Of a stretch of DNA of 64,000 nt, positions 52,534-61,852 are shown piece after piece. The stretch is from SZUA-365 sp049663345 (GTDB lineage Bacteria > Bacteroidota > Ignavibacteria > SZUA-365), in the NCBI GenBank assembly GCA_049663345.1, contig JBATDG010000016.1, forward strand, positions 1-64,000. Direction: 5' to 3'. The notes beneath the pieces were generated by a model. That model searched no databases, had not been told where the DNA came from, and saw only the letters and a program-made list of their open reading frames with translations. Within the stretch, counting starts at the first letter, position 1; each line of letters starts with the position of its first letter. The translations under genes were made by a program, and so were the position numbers.

Positions 52534-52549
52534 TGGCATGGTTATTGCA
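52534..52549 (+). promoter_or_regulatory. Sigma-54-type promoter of the second cytochrome locus
   Basis: TGGCAT-GGTTA-TTGCA matches TGGCAC-N5-TTGCW with one mismatch, and GG and GC are exactly twelve bases apart. Transcription would start near 52560, leaving about 44 nt before the 8-heme cytochrome ATG. Confidence 0.65.
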
Positions 52550-52603
52550 TCCTGTTGTCAGGCATGGACCACTCGTACCCCGTGATTTGAAAGGACTCTA
52601 TTC

Positions 52604-53866
52604 ATGGCAGTCAAATACAGGAACATCATCGCCGCTGCAGTTTTCGGCCTCCTGATTTTCCCGATTTCGAAACGGATCGCAGCGACTGAGGATGCGGTCG
52701 AACTTTGGTATCCGAAATCAAAAATGGTTAGCGTTCGAACGGGAATGGGTTCAGTGATTGGTGAGTTTACAGACGATGTCGCCTCCATTCAGCTCATTCG
52801 GCTTTCGGTGCTTCAAAGCACGATTTCTCTCCAATCACATGATGATAAGGAATTGTTTGCAAGGAAAATGCGGGATCTATTCCCCCCGAATTCCTTTGTG
52901 AAATCAGTTCGGTTTACGTTCAGTCTCGCGAGAGGCAAAAATGAGCTGATGAACTTTTCAGCACCGCTGACAGACCCGGTTGATTTGAAGGCGTTCTGGG
53001 ATTCTCCGTTTTTCAAGGACGCCTACTCGTATGCGTACCAGCGATCAACCCTCGGTGTAATGATCGAACTGCAGCTCTGGAATGGTCCCGTCCTCAATGT
53101 AGGGAGCGATGAGCATCAAGCGCAGTTCATGAACAAATTCGCCTTCTCTCCCACGCTCGAACCGGGTGCGAATACCTTTTATCTCCGTGTTTCCGACGGG
53201 AATGGCTCAGTATTGAAGCTCGATTCGCTGCAATTCTTCTGGGAGACTGATGCAGTTGCGGAATCCAGCGCGGATTTCGCTCCTGAACCGCTGCATTCTG
53301 CTGAACAGGAGGAATTCTGTGGAGGGTGCCACACCATGGCTCCGGACGCGGAGGCAATCAAGAATCGTTCTGAAGTAAAGGAAGTCTGCTCTCCATGCCA
53401 CTCGCCTTTGGTAAACCAGGCATCCTCGCACTTCCCTGCGGCCGAATGGGACTGTCTTTCCTGCCACGATGCGAATTCTTCCCCGCGCTATGCGCTGTAT
53501 TCAGATCAATCATACGAAGCAGAATTCTGCCTTGGTTGTCATGCCGACATTCAGGAACAGCTTGAAAAGAAGGTACCGCACGCCGCCGCGGAAATGAACT
53601 GCACTACCTGCCATGATCCGCATGGTTCCACACGAAGGAAGCTGCTCAAGGGAGATGTGAAGCCGCTCTGTGCGTCCTGCCATGAAGAGGCAGCGAACAC
53701 CCCGCATCCGGTCAACAAACATCCGCTTAGCGGCACTAAGGATCCGCTGGTCCCTGAGCGCGGCTTCTCCTGCGCAAGCTGTCATAACCCCCACGGTTCC
53801 GATACCCCGAAGCTGCTTCACGAACCGCTCAGCAAAATGTGCCAGAAATGCCACAACGTTCGATGA
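52604..53866 (+). CDS. 8-heme c-type cytochrome with N-terminal beta domain
   Basis: 420 residues. An N-terminal signal or anchor (about 7-27) is followed by about 210 residues without heme motifs that look beta-rich (VSVRTGMGSVIGEF, ANTFYLRVSDGNG). The C-terminal 190 residues hold eight CxxCH (CGGCH, CSPCH, CLSCH, CLGCH, CTTCH, two CASCH, CQKCH), several followed by NPHGS or DPHGS as in doubled-CXXCH cytochromes. Likely periplasmic or surface electron carrier. Its stop overlaps the next barrel gene by ATGA. A sigma-54-type promoter precedes it. Confidence 0.93.
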   Translation: MAVKYRNIIAAAVFGLLIFPISKRIAATEDAVELWYPKSKMVSVRTGMGSVIGEFTDDVASIQLIRLSVLQSTISLQSHDDKELFARKMRDLFPPNSFVKSVRFTFSLARGKNELMNFSAPLTDPVDLKAFWDSPFFKDAYSYAYQRSTLGVMIELQLWNGPVLNVGSDEHQAQFMNKFAFSPTLEPGANTFYLRVSDGNGSVLKLDSLQFFWETDAVAESSADFAPEPLHSAEQEEFCGGCHTMAPDAEAIKNRSEVKEVCSPCHSPLVNQASSHFPAAEWDCLSCHDANSSPRYALYSDQSYEAEFCLGCHADIQEQLEKKVPHAAAEMNCTTCHDPHGSTRRKLLKGDVKPLCASCHEEAANTPHPVNKHPLSGTKDPLVPERGFSCASCHNPHGSDTPKLLHEPLSKMCQKCHNVR

Positions 53867-54810
53867 ACATACGGATGAATGGGACGACCTCTACTGCAAC
53901 CCTGCTGCTGCTGACGCTTCTGCTGCTTCGGCCCGGTGAGTCCACGCATGCACAGGAATACCAGCAATCACAGGGTGCCGAAACGGAGGCTGCCGGTACG
54001 GAACGAACGCTCACCGGACTGAGTCAGGAAGCTGCACCGGGGCTGTTCAGCGTACCATCGCCCGCCGTCACACGCTCTGGACATCTTGTCATAGGCACGA
54101 CGGTGCTGGCCGAGGTTCGCGGATTGCATGGGTATCGCATGCCCTTCGCGGTCGGATACGGAATCGCCCGGTATTCACAGGCATTCGCGCGCTTTGTCAA
54201 CGGCGTGGAGGAAGACGAGGTAGAACGCGACCGCATTCTGGTGGGTTTTCGCCTCTTCCTGGGAGCGCCGATGGGAATTTCCTTTGCCGCTGAGGCTTTC
54301 GGGAACTCTGTCTCGGAATGGCCCGCTTCGCAGCCTCAAAGAAGCGGTGTCGGTGGCGGACTCCGCCTGATTGCAGGCGGCAAGCTTCCTCTTGGACTAC
54401 AGATGTCGGTATTCGGCGGTACGCTAAAAGAGGCTTTTCTGCCGCTTTCAGGTCAGGCGGGTGCGTCCATCGTCGGAAGCGTATTCCAACAGACGCTGAT
54501 AGGCGCCGAGGCTTTCTGGCAGAATCACCAGGCAGGGAAAGCCCGAGTGTCTGTTGCCGCTGGTGTCCGCGTGTTTCTTTTCGAACATCTGCAACTCTCC
54601 CTCGCCTATCAGATAACTGACGCGTTGAATGCGTCTGACCGGCGAATTCTGGCAGGATTGACATTTTCCAGCGATATGCTGCGCACTTCCGTCGCCGAAG
54701 ATGTTAATGAGCTTCCGCCCGAATTGCCGGGGCTCGAGCAATTGGACACGCCAAAATCCGATGGAGCAAATGAGGAAAGCGGTAATGTGGAAGACCCGGA
54801 AAAAAAATAA
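53863..54810 (+). CDS. Outer-membrane protein of the cytochrome locus
   Basis: 315 residues from the ATG overlapping the 8-heme gene stop. Signal peptide about 1-28 (THAQ). The middle (about 60-280) alternates hydrophobic and polar residues in about ten strands (HLVIGTTVLAEVRG, RILVGFRLFLGAPMGISFAAE, VSVAAGVRVFLFEHLQLSLAYQ), consistent with a small barrel. The C-terminal 40 residues are acidic and disordered (LPPELPGLEQLDTPKSDG). No family recognised. Coupling to the cytochrome suggests a joint role at the outer membrane. Confidence 0.6.
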   Translation: MNIRMNGTTSTATLLLLTLLLLRPGESTHAQEYQQSQGAETEAAGTERTLTGLSQEAAPGLFSVPSPAVTRSGHLVIGTTVLAEVRGLHGYRMPFAVGYGIARYSQAFARFVNGVEEDEVERDRILVGFRLFLGAPMGISFAAEAFGNSVSEWPASQPQRSGVGGGLRLIAGGKLPLGLQMSVFGGTLKEAFLPLSGQAGASIVGSVFQQTLIGAEAFWQNHQAGKARVSVAAGVRVFLFEHLQLSLAYQITDALNASDRRILAGLTFSSDMLRTSVAEDVNELPPELPGLEQLDTPKSDGANEESGNVEDPEKK

Positions 54811-54873
54811 TATCCGTTCACAAGCTGGTATAGCTGAAAGCTCGAAAACATGGCGATTTCTTCGAAGTGTTTT

Positions 54874-54910
54874 CCTGCGCAAGCATGCCAATTGGGGCAA
54901 ATTACGCAGG
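54874..54910 (+). promoter_or_regulatory. Dyad 95-130 bp upstream of the second sigma-54 site
   Basis: CCTGCG and CGCAGG form the outer arms, and TGCC and GGCA the inner arms, of a 37-bp imperfect palindrome in the 222-bp gap 54811-55032. The distance suits an enhancer-binding-protein site for the sigma-54 promoter at 55004. As RNA it could also be a 3' hairpin of the upstream gene; another small hairpin GGGG/CCCC follows at 54929-54942. Confidence 0.35.
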
Positions 54911-55003
54911 TGCTATTTAACCCAGACTGGGGCATTTCCCCCAACTCACTCTCGCTCATTTGATAATTTTCAATTCAGACAGGCCGTATCCGTTCAACGG
55001 AAC

Positions 55004-55019
55004 CGGCACGGGTTTTGCC
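55004..55019 (+). promoter_or_regulatory. Second sigma-54-type promoter in the cytochrome locus
   Basis: CGGCAC-GGGTT-TTGCC has GG and GC twelve bases apart and one mismatch in each half to the consensus. Start of transcription would fall near 55030, only a few bases before the barrel gene, so its mRNA would be nearly leaderless. Confidence 0.55.
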
Positions 55020-55032
55020 ATTGATACGATCA

Positions 55033-56751
55033 ATGACTATGTTCAATAAAATTGGCAGCATATTACCCACACGATCCGGATGCCTGGCCTTCCTGATTGT
55101 GTTGATATGTCCGACAATCGTACATGCGCAACTCACCCACCTTTCGGGAGAATTGTGCGTAAACGCACAGCGTGACCAGTATTATTACGGACCGACTTCA
55201 AATGCCGAGGAATTATTGACACAGCAGTATTTTCTGACTGCGAGGGGCTACGTAGCCGATCCGCGCTTCCTTGCTTTTGATGTGACTTCGTCATTCCTCG
55301 ATTACAGCTCGAAATTGACAATGACCAATTCCACCAGCAGCACGCATCGCAGGGATTGGGGCTATTATAACGCGAATGCGGTGCTATTCCCCGATAATGG
55401 TTTTCGTCTCTCGGTATCCTCAAATAAAAACCGCATAGAGTCGTCCGTCAATTCTCCTCTGCTCAGTCTCGGCGCACCGAACAATCCCGGCGTCACTGAT
55501 ATCGAGGGCTATGGAGCGGAAGCGTTTATCCCCGGCAACACGATTTACCCGCAGATAACCGTCGGTATGAGGCAGGAGTCACAGATTGGAGATCAGTTGG
55601 CGTACCCTGTTGATCAAAGAACAACGAATTACAATTTGAAGCTTTCAAACGCCAATAGTGAGAGTTCACAGTACAATTTCACCTATCTGGGCTATGATGT
55701 CAATGACCGGGTACGCAGTCAGCGTCTGACAAATCACGAGTTCCGGCTTCATAGTCAGTCAAGCCTGATGGCGCAGTTCCTGGTAAATTCGAATGCGATG
55801 TATGCGATTCGGAACGATGTACGGAATACATCGCTTGAAGTCATGGCAGACGATCTCCGTAATACCTCACTTCAGCACCGTGTTCGGGTTTCACATGTCG
55901 TCAGCAGCTATCTGACATCCAACCTGCAGCGAAGCAGCGCGGATCATCTTTCCGCTATGACCTTGATTCATGCGGGCGAGGACCTGACCATGCGTCTGGG
56001 AGGGAATGCCGAGTTTGCTTCTCAGCAGTCCTCGGGGAGGACCCTGCACAGCGACGAACAGAAACTCTCCGCCGAAGCCCAGTTCGAACGGAATTACTCG
56101 GCGCAGCGCCTGACGATTCTGCTCGGATCCGATTTCGGACTCGAGCGGGTTTTCGGCAGAGAACGCACGTTTGTCCATTCCAGCAGAGCAGGCATTGGGT
56201 TGATCGGAAGCCTGACTTCCTCGATCAGCTACCTTCTACGTGATGATTTCAACCTCCATAGGCAGGCAGTACTTGGCGATGCGTGGGGAAACATGCTGAG
56301 GGTCGAGGCGACGTGGGACCTCTTCTGGCGCGTCAATCTGTCTTCGAAATTCCATCGTACTGATACACGCAACCTGACCTCCCATCAAATCCCCGACCTG
56401 GTGAATACCAACTGGGAAAACCGCATCACCTGGTATCTCGGAGGCAATACCTCCCTGATGGCCAATTACACTCGCCGGGCTTCATCCTCATGGTTCGAAG
56501 ACGTCTCAACCCGTTATATGGCTGGCATTTCTCAGTCTGAATTATTTCCTCGCCTCTCTTTCTCGATTTCAGCTGATCAGACCTACTCCACCTACTCGAG
56601 GCAAACTGTGGCGCATCTCGAAGGAGAACTGCGCTACCGATTCTACGCCTTCAGTCTGATCGGCCGGTACGTGCGGGACGTGATCGGTCAATACGACCGC
56701 AGCCGTTTTCAATTCGAAATTCGTCGGCCCATTGATGTTGCGTTTCAATAG
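55033..56751 (+). CDS. Large outer-membrane beta-barrel of the cytochrome locus
   Basis: 572 residues from the ATG before MFNKIGS (the Met two codons later is also possible). Signal peptide ends near VHAQ. The rest is one long series of amphipathic strands, about 20-26, rich in Ser, Asn, Tyr and Arg (YYNANAVLFPDNGFRLSVSS, YNFTYLGYDVNDRV, LSAEAQFERNYSAQRLTILL), ending RSRFQFEIRRPIDVAFQ with terminal Phe-type closure. This is the size and texture of MtrB/PioB-like porins that sheath cytochromes, but I do not see the MtrB CxxC. It overlaps the propeller gene by 17 bp. Confidence 0.7.
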   Translation: MTMFNKIGSILPTRSGCLAFLIVLICPTIVHAQLTHLSGELCVNAQRDQYYYGPTSNAEELLTQQYFLTARGYVADPRFLAFDVTSSFLDYSSKLTMTNSTSSTHRRDWGYYNANAVLFPDNGFRLSVSSNKNRIESSVNSPLLSLGAPNNPGVTDIEGYGAEAFIPGNTIYPQITVGMRQESQIGDQLAYPVDQRTTNYNLKLSNANSESSQYNFTYLGYDVNDRVRSQRLTNHEFRLHSQSSLMAQFLVNSNAMYAIRNDVRNTSLEVMADDLRNTSLQHRVRVSHVVSSYLTSNLQRSSADHLSAMTLIHAGEDLTMRLGGNAEFASQQSSGRTLHSDEQKLSAEAQFERNYSAQRLTILLGSDFGLERVFGRERTFVHSSRAGIGLIGSLTSSISYLLRDDFNLHRQAVLGDAWGNMLRVEATWDLFWRVNLSSKFHRTDTRNLTSHQIPDLVNTNWENRITWYLGGNTSLMANYTRRASSSWFEDVSTRYMAGISQSELFPRLSFSISADQTYSTYSRQTVAHLEGELRYRFYAFSLIGRYVRDVIGQYDRSRFQFEIRRPIDVAFQ

Positions 56752-57748
56752 TTCCATACAATCCGCCTGTCTGTTTCTGGTGATGGTTTCCTTTGGGGTA
56801 CTTAAGTCACAGGCTCAGCAAAGCACGCGGCCGACCTGGCCGTCAGCGCCCGATACTGCGCGCATACAATTCGTGGGCTTCATTGCGCAAAGCGGAGACG
56901 TTGGGGCCGAGCGGTCGTTCCTCGGGAAGATCTGGGATGTGATAGTGGGCAGCGAAGCTGAACTCGACTTTCTCGTCCAACCGGTGGGGATTGCAGTCGA
57001 TAGCCTTGAACGAATTTTCGTCGCCGATCCTGGTGCCGCCTGTGTCCACGTTTTTGATCGGAAGGAAGAGGACTACGAGAAACTCACTGAAGTAATCCAA
57101 GGAAATCTTGTCACGCCGATCGGTGTCGCTTGTTCGGCCGGCCGCATCTACGTTACCGACGCATCACTGAAAAAAATTGTTGTCTATGATGAGGATTTCG
57201 ACCCGATTTTCATGTTCGACAGCGGAATGCTGCGTCCCACAGGAATCGCGGTGCGGGATGGGCTCATCTATATCTCGGATACCGGGGAACACCGCATCGC
57301 CGTGTTCGACCTTGAAGGACATTCAGTCGGAGGCTTCGGGAAGCGCGGCAGCAACCCGGGCGAATTTAATTTTCCCGTGTTCCTGACAGTAAAGGAAAAT
57401 CTGCTTGTGGTCGATGCCTTGAATCATCGGGTGCAGACGCTCACTCCCGCAGGAACCTTCGTCAGTGAGTTTGGAATGCTTGGAACGGAACAGGGGACCT
57501 TCGCCAGCCCGAAAGGGATCGCAGTAGACAGCGACGGGAATATCTATGTGTCGGATGCCCTGTTCGACGCATTCCAGATCTTCGACGCTGCCGGACAACT
57601 CCTGCTAGTGGTAGGAGAAAGCGGGGGCGGTCCGGGACAATTCCAGTCACCCTCGGGCATCGCTATCGATCAGAACGATTTCATTTATGTTGTGGACACA
57701 CTGAACAGACGTGTCCAGCTCTTTCAATATCTCGGAAAGCCGGAATGA
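56735..57748 (+). CDS. Secreted NHL-repeat six-bladed beta-propeller
   Basis: 337 residues. Signal peptide about 1-28 (SQAQ). NHL blades repeat as GIAVD...IFVADPGAACVHVFD, GVACSAGRIYVTDASLKKIVVYD, GIAVRDGLIYISDTGEHRIAVFD, LLVVDALNHRVQTL, GIAVDSDGNIYVSDALFDAFQIFD, GIAIDQNDFIYVVDTLNRRVQLF: six blades. Such propellers often mediate protein contacts, and NHL genes recur beside multiheme cytochrome genes in metal-reducing bacteria. The stop overlaps the following cytochrome gene start (ATGA). Confidence 0.88.
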   Translation: MLRFNSSIQSACLFLVMVSFGVLKSQAQQSTRPTWPSAPDTARIQFVGFIAQSGDVGAERSFLGKIWDVIVGSEAELDFLVQPVGIAVDSLERIFVADPGAACVHVFDRKEEDYEKLTEVIQGNLVTPIGVACSAGRIYVTDASLKKIVVYDEDFDPIFMFDSGMLRPTGIAVRDGLIYISDTGEHRIAVFDLEGHSVGGFGKRGSNPGEFNFPVFLTVKENLLVVDALNHRVQTLTPAGTFVSEFGMLGTEQGTFASPKGIAVDSDGNIYVSDALFDAFQIFDAAGQLLLVVGESGGGPGQFQSPSGIAIDQNDFIYVVDTLNRRVQLFQYLGKPE

Positions 57749-59646
57749 ACACGCCAAAAAAAATCAGCATATATATCGCTCTTCTCTGCCTTTCAGGCGG
57801 ATCTGTTTTCGCGCAAAGTTCCATCATCAACACCAAGCACAACCTTTCAGCCGGAAGCTCCGCAACGATACATGCCCAAACCGAGCAGCAGGTATGCGTG
57901 TTCTGCCACACGCCGCATCATGCATCGACAACGGCGCAATTGTGGAACCGCAGCCAACCCACGACGTCCTACACCCTGTATACAAGCGATTACCTGACTT
58001 CCCTCTCGCCGTCATATCCATCAGTTACTCAGCCGGGAAGCAAGTCGAAACTTTGCCTGAGCTGTCATGACGGAACCATCGCTCTGGGGACACTGCTCAA
58101 CGTCCCGGGACCCACAATGGGCGGCACCGTTACGATGGCGAATTCCGTGACGACCATGCCGCTGACGAGTCCCGGGCTTATCGGTTCGAATCTCGCAAAT
58201 GACCATCCCGTTGGCATGGGCTATGATCCGAATTCTGATCAGGAGCTCGTAACGCGTGCGTGGCCGTGGACTTCGAAAGTGCAGCTCGATCCCAACGCAT
58301 CCACAGGAAAAGTCGAATGCGTCACTTGTCATAATCCGCACAACAACACGTACTCCCCTTTCCTTCAAATGTCCAACGCGAATGCCGGACTGTGTACATT
58401 CTGCCACACCAAAACGAATTTTTCCACATCGATCCACCGTACATCGAATGTGGCCTATACTCCAACGGGAGGCTCGGCAACAACGGTCGGCGAATGGTCA
58501 TGCCGTTCCTGCCACAAATCACATTCCGCCGGCGGGAGTATGTATATCCTCAAAGGCAGCGAACAGCTGTCCTGCTACGACGGCAGCGGCACCGGCTGCC
58601 ACGGACAGAATGCTCCGGTAGCAAGGCGCATTGAAACCGAACTTTCGAAAACGTGGAATCATCCGACGAACAGCACGAATGGTCTCCATAAAGATCTTTC
58701 GGGAGGAGAAAGTGCAACGGATCTGGGCTCATCAAACCGCCATGCGGAATGTCCTGATTGCCACAATCCTCATCAGGCTGAACCAAATGTCGCGAAAGCC
58801 AGCCGGGGTGCGCTACGCATTTCGGGTACATTGAAAGGCGTTTGGGGCGTTGAACCGACCTGGCCGACTCCGCTCACCTCGATGACGAACAATGACGTCA
58901 CCTTCAGCACCCCTACGACCTTTACACGTGTCGCGAACCCGATCGACGAATACCAGGTCTGCCTGAAATGTCATTCAGGCTATGTAACTCTCCCGGCAGG
59001 AAAACGGGATATTGCTAAGGAAATCAATCCGAATTATGCTTCGTTTCATGGGATCGTCCCGGGCGGCACGACCAATACATACGTGACGACAACCACGACG
59101 AACGCTCCCTGGGGAGCAAACAAACGCGTATGGTGCAGCGACTGCCACGGCAGTGAAAGCACCTCATCCCCCGCCGGTTCCCACGGTTCGACGCTGAACA
59201 ATTCCGGTCCGGGAACCTCAAATACAGATAAAATGCTCGTCGCGACAATTCAAAGTTCCGCTGCGAGCATGACCCCCCTGTGTCTCGTCTGTCATAAATC
59301 CACATCGTATTTCACGAACGATACTGGCAGCAATTTCCAGGACCACAGTAAGAACGATCACCACGTCGCCGAAGGATGCTTCGCCTGCCACATGTGGGAC
59401 CACGCAGGCACAACTCTCAACACCGGCGGCAACAGCGAAAAATTGTATGTACACGGACTGAACAAGCGCTACTACTGGCGCGAAAGCGGAACAGCTCTGA
59501 CAGCAGGGACGCAGCAGATGGCGAATCGCTTTCTCTCTGGATACGTTTCCGATGTCAATTTCACAACCCGCCGCTGCTGGACCGATCAGACGAGCAACGT
59601 ACGGGGTTGTGAGAAGCACCGCGGCGGGACCGGACGCTCCTATTAA
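57745..59646 (+). CDS. Multiheme c-type cytochrome, 10 CxxCH plus one CX7CH
   Basis: 633 residues with Sec signal (about 1-23, FAQ). Ten CxxCH: CVFCH, CLSCH, CVTCH, CTFCH, CRSCH, CPDCH, CLKCH, CSDCH, CLVCH and CFACH. Between CRSCH and CPDCH is CYDGSGTGCH, a CX7CH that may be an eleventh, atypical heme site. Motifs such as CVTCHNPHNN and CPDCHNPHQ fit doubled-CXXCH cytochromes. Long heme-free Thr/Ser/Gly-rich stretches lie between sites, unlike the dense packing in the giant cytochrome. No membrane anchor; periplasmic or extracellular. ResB and CcsA genes follow immediately. Confidence 0.93.
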   Translation: MNTPKKISIYIALLCLSGGSVFAQSSIINTKHNLSAGSSATIHAQTEQQVCVFCHTPHHASTTAQLWNRSQPTTSYTLYTSDYLTSLSPSYPSVTQPGSKSKLCLSCHDGTIALGTLLNVPGPTMGGTVTMANSVTTMPLTSPGLIGSNLANDHPVGMGYDPNSDQELVTRAWPWTSKVQLDPNASTGKVECVTCHNPHNNTYSPFLQMSNANAGLCTFCHTKTNFSTSIHRTSNVAYTPTGGSATTVGEWSCRSCHKSHSAGGSMYILKGSEQLSCYDGSGTGCHGQNAPVARRIETELSKTWNHPTNSTNGLHKDLSGGESATDLGSSNRHAECPDCHNPHQAEPNVAKASRGALRISGTLKGVWGVEPTWPTPLTSMTNNDVTFSTPTTFTRVANPIDEYQVCLKCHSGYVTLPAGKRDIAKEINPNYASFHGIVPGGTTNTYVTTTTTNAPWGANKRVWCSDCHGSESTSSPAGSHGSTLNNSGPGTSNTDKMLVATIQSSAASMTPLCLVCHKSTSYFTNDTGSNFQDHSKNDHHVAEGCFACHMWDHAGTTLNTGGNSEKLYVHGLNKRYYWRESGTALTAGTQQMANRFLSGYVSDVNFTTRRCWTDQTSNVRGCEKHRGGTGRSY

Positions 59647-59649
59647 CCC

Positions 59650-61059
59650 ATGCGTATCCGATTATATCATATCGCCATTTCCATGTTCCGGACGCTGTTC
59701 AAGCGCAAAGGTTCTGCTGTCATTTTGCTGTTCGTCTTGTTGTATGTGCTGTATGCCTATATCGCACCGCCTGCTGCTGTGGTCATACCTCAGGACATAC
59801 TCCAGCGCTATGACGCGATAGGCGCTCAGCCCGAGAGCATGGGACGCGGGTTCGGCTCCACACTTTCTTCTCCGATCTTTGCCTCACTCATGGCCCTGCT
59901 TTGTGCGGTCATGATTGCTTCCATTGTCAAACGAGGCATCCAGATCTTCCGGAGTACGAGAAATTCGAAGCTGCTCGCAGCCCACCCGCTGCTCCCGCAT
60001 GATCCGATCAGAGAGAGGCTCCTCAAACGTCTGCAGCTTCGAAAGTACAGCTGTCAGATTGCAGAGGAAGCTGGCGGAATTTCCCTTACGGCACAAAGGG
60101 GACAATGGGGCGGAATCGGTTCGATACTCTTTCACCTCGGTCTCCTGGGAATTATAGCAGGTATTACCTATTCCACTCTTGGACCCGGAACGGAATCTAT
60201 ACTTCTCACGGAAGGTGAGTCCTACGAACTCTCGCACGGTGGCGGCAACGCGTCCGCACCGGGACAACCGGCTCACACTCGCTCTACCCAATCTCCGTCC
60301 GTAGTCCGTCTTGTTGATTTTGACAGTCTCAGCAACTTTGATGATCTGAGGGAACCGGCCGCCTTGCTTGAAGCGCGGACCGGCGGAGAGGATCAGAAAG
60401 CAAGGCTGTACTCCAATTCATCCCTCACGGTCGACGGGAGAAAAATACATCTCGGTGGCAGTCACGGATACTCTCCCTATTTGCATATCACACGCCCGGA
60501 CGGCGAGGTGCTCTGCTCCGCGTTCGTACGGATCGCCGCTCTGAAAGATGGCTCCCATTCGGATTTCCTTGATATCGACAACGGACGTATGCGCATTTTC
60601 CTTACGATGCATCCTCCGTCTGGAAGGCCGGAAGGCTCGGAATCTCTGCGCCTGGAATTCCGCTATCGCACCGAAACCGGAGAGGAAGGGCAGACCTTGC
60701 TTGCGCTTGGCGAAACCAAAAAAACGCCGGGTATTACTGTCACCTTCGAGGATCTTCGTGAATGGGCGCAGTTCGATATCGCCGAAAGCACGGCACCAGG
60801 CATCATCGCTTTCGGGGCTGTGCTCGGCTTACTGGGGCTTGCGTTCCGGCTGCTGTTTTTCAGAAAAAGTATTCAACTCCACTGGGATAGCGGCGACGCT
60901 CAATCGCTCCGAATTCACGGGACTGCGGAGTACTTCCCACAGTTGTTTTCGAGAGAATTGGGCGCTATAAAGTCTGAATTATTGAGTGAAATGGCTGAGT
61001 TTTCCAGACCTTCCGAAGTCTCTGAGCCTTCGATGGAAATTGGAGAGATTCATGAATAG
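59650..61059 (+). CDS. resB: ResB-like cytochrome c maturation protein
   Basis: 469 residues. Helices at about 20-42, 72-92, 155-172 and 385-405 flank a large periplasmic beta domain (about 180-380), the layout of ResB/Ccs1, which with CcsA delivers heme to apocytochromes in system II. It is shorter at the N-terminus than typical ResB. It lies three bases after the multiheme cytochrome gene and overlaps the CcsA gene by eight bases, so the pair is probably dedicated to this locus. Confidence 0.8.
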   Translation: MRIRLYHIAISMFRTLFKRKGSAVILLFVLLYVLYAYIAPPAAVVIPQDILQRYDAIGAQPESMGRGFGSTLSSPIFASLMALLCAVMIASIVKRGIQIFRSTRNSKLLAAHPLLPHDPIRERLLKRLQLRKYSCQIAEEAGGISLTAQRGQWGGIGSILFHLGLLGIIAGITYSTLGPGTESILLTEGESYELSHGGGNASAPGQPAHTRSTQSPSVVRLVDFDSLSNFDDLREPAALLEARTGGEDQKARLYSNSSLTVDGRKIHLGGSHGYSPYLHITRPDGEVLCSAFVRIAALKDGSHSDFLDIDNGRMRIFLTMHPPSGRPEGSESLRLEFRYRTETGEEGQTLLALGETKKTPGITVTFEDLREWAQFDIAESTAPGIIAFGAVLGLLGLAFRLLFFRKSIQLHWDSGDAQSLRIHGTAEYFPQLFSRELGAIKSELLSEMAEFSRPSEVSEPSMEIGEIHE

Positions 61060-61852
61060 CTTCCTGGTCAGCCTGGATATTGGAAGCGCGCTGCTATATG
61101 GCACGCTTGTGTTGTTGCTGCTTCGATCGAAGGACGATAGTGTTCGCAAGCAACTCCCCGTCGCCGTTTTCGTAGGAGCATTGACGCTTCAATTCTCGGG
61201 ATTTGTTCTGCGCTGGTCCATTGCCGGGTATCCCCCTGTCGTCGCGTGGCAGCATGCCATATTATTCAGCACGATGCTCGCTATGGGCTTCCTCCTGCTG
61301 GAAAATGCTGTGTCCGGAAAATGGCGGAACCTCCTGCCTGTCGCTGCATCGTATGCAGCGCTGCTCTGTCTCTGGGCCGGACTATCGCCCGCCAGTCTCT
61401 CTCCGCTCCCCCTCTCTCTCCGCAGCGGCTGGTTGTTTATCCATGCCTCTGCTGCAGCACTCGGGCAGGCGGCCTTTTTCACCGGAGCTGCGGCTTCGAC
61501 GACACGTATCTTAGGATCGTACTCACCCAGGTTTTCCAGCCATGCCCCGCTGATGGAGGAATTAAGCATTCGGGCCATGATCGCTGCCGTGCTTTTCTGG
61601 GGTGCAATGATAATTGGTGGAGCACTTTGGGCCGACGATGCCTGGGGCAGATACTGGGGCTGGGATCCTGTCGAAGTGTGGAGTCTTCTCATTTGGCTGC
61701 TTGCCGCCCTGCATGTTCATATCTACTTTGGATGGAAATCATTGCATGGGAACTTCCTGGCGATTTACGCGATTTTGCTTATGGTTCTGGCACGGTTTGC
61801 GCTCTTTGTGATTGCTGCGCTTCATCAAACAATTCACTGGTATGGCAGATAA
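61052..61852 (+). CDS. ccsA: CcsA/ResC cytochrome c assembly protein
   Basis: 266 residues from the ATG with GGAGAG upstream; the longer frame lies inside resB. Eight hydrophobic segments. The heme-handling WWD motif is present as WGRYWGWDPVEVWSLLIWL (about 204-222), with conserved His in VVAWQHAILF, WLFIHASAAALGQ and AALHQTIHW. With ResB it forms the system II synthase that attaches heme to CxxCH outside the inner membrane. Confidence 0.93.
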   Translation: MNSFLVSLDIGSALLYGTLVLLLLRSKDDSVRKQLPVAVFVGALTLQFSGFVLRWSIAGYPPVVAWQHAILFSTMLAMGFLLLENAVSGKWRNLLPVAASYAALLCLWAGLSPASLSPLPLSLRSGWLFIHASAAALGQAAFFTGAAASTTRILGSYSPRFSSHAPLMEELSIRAMIAAVLFWGAMIIGGALWADDAWGRYWGWDPVEVWSLLIWLLAALHVHIYFGWKSLHGNFLAIYAILLMVLARFALFVIAALHQTIHWYGR

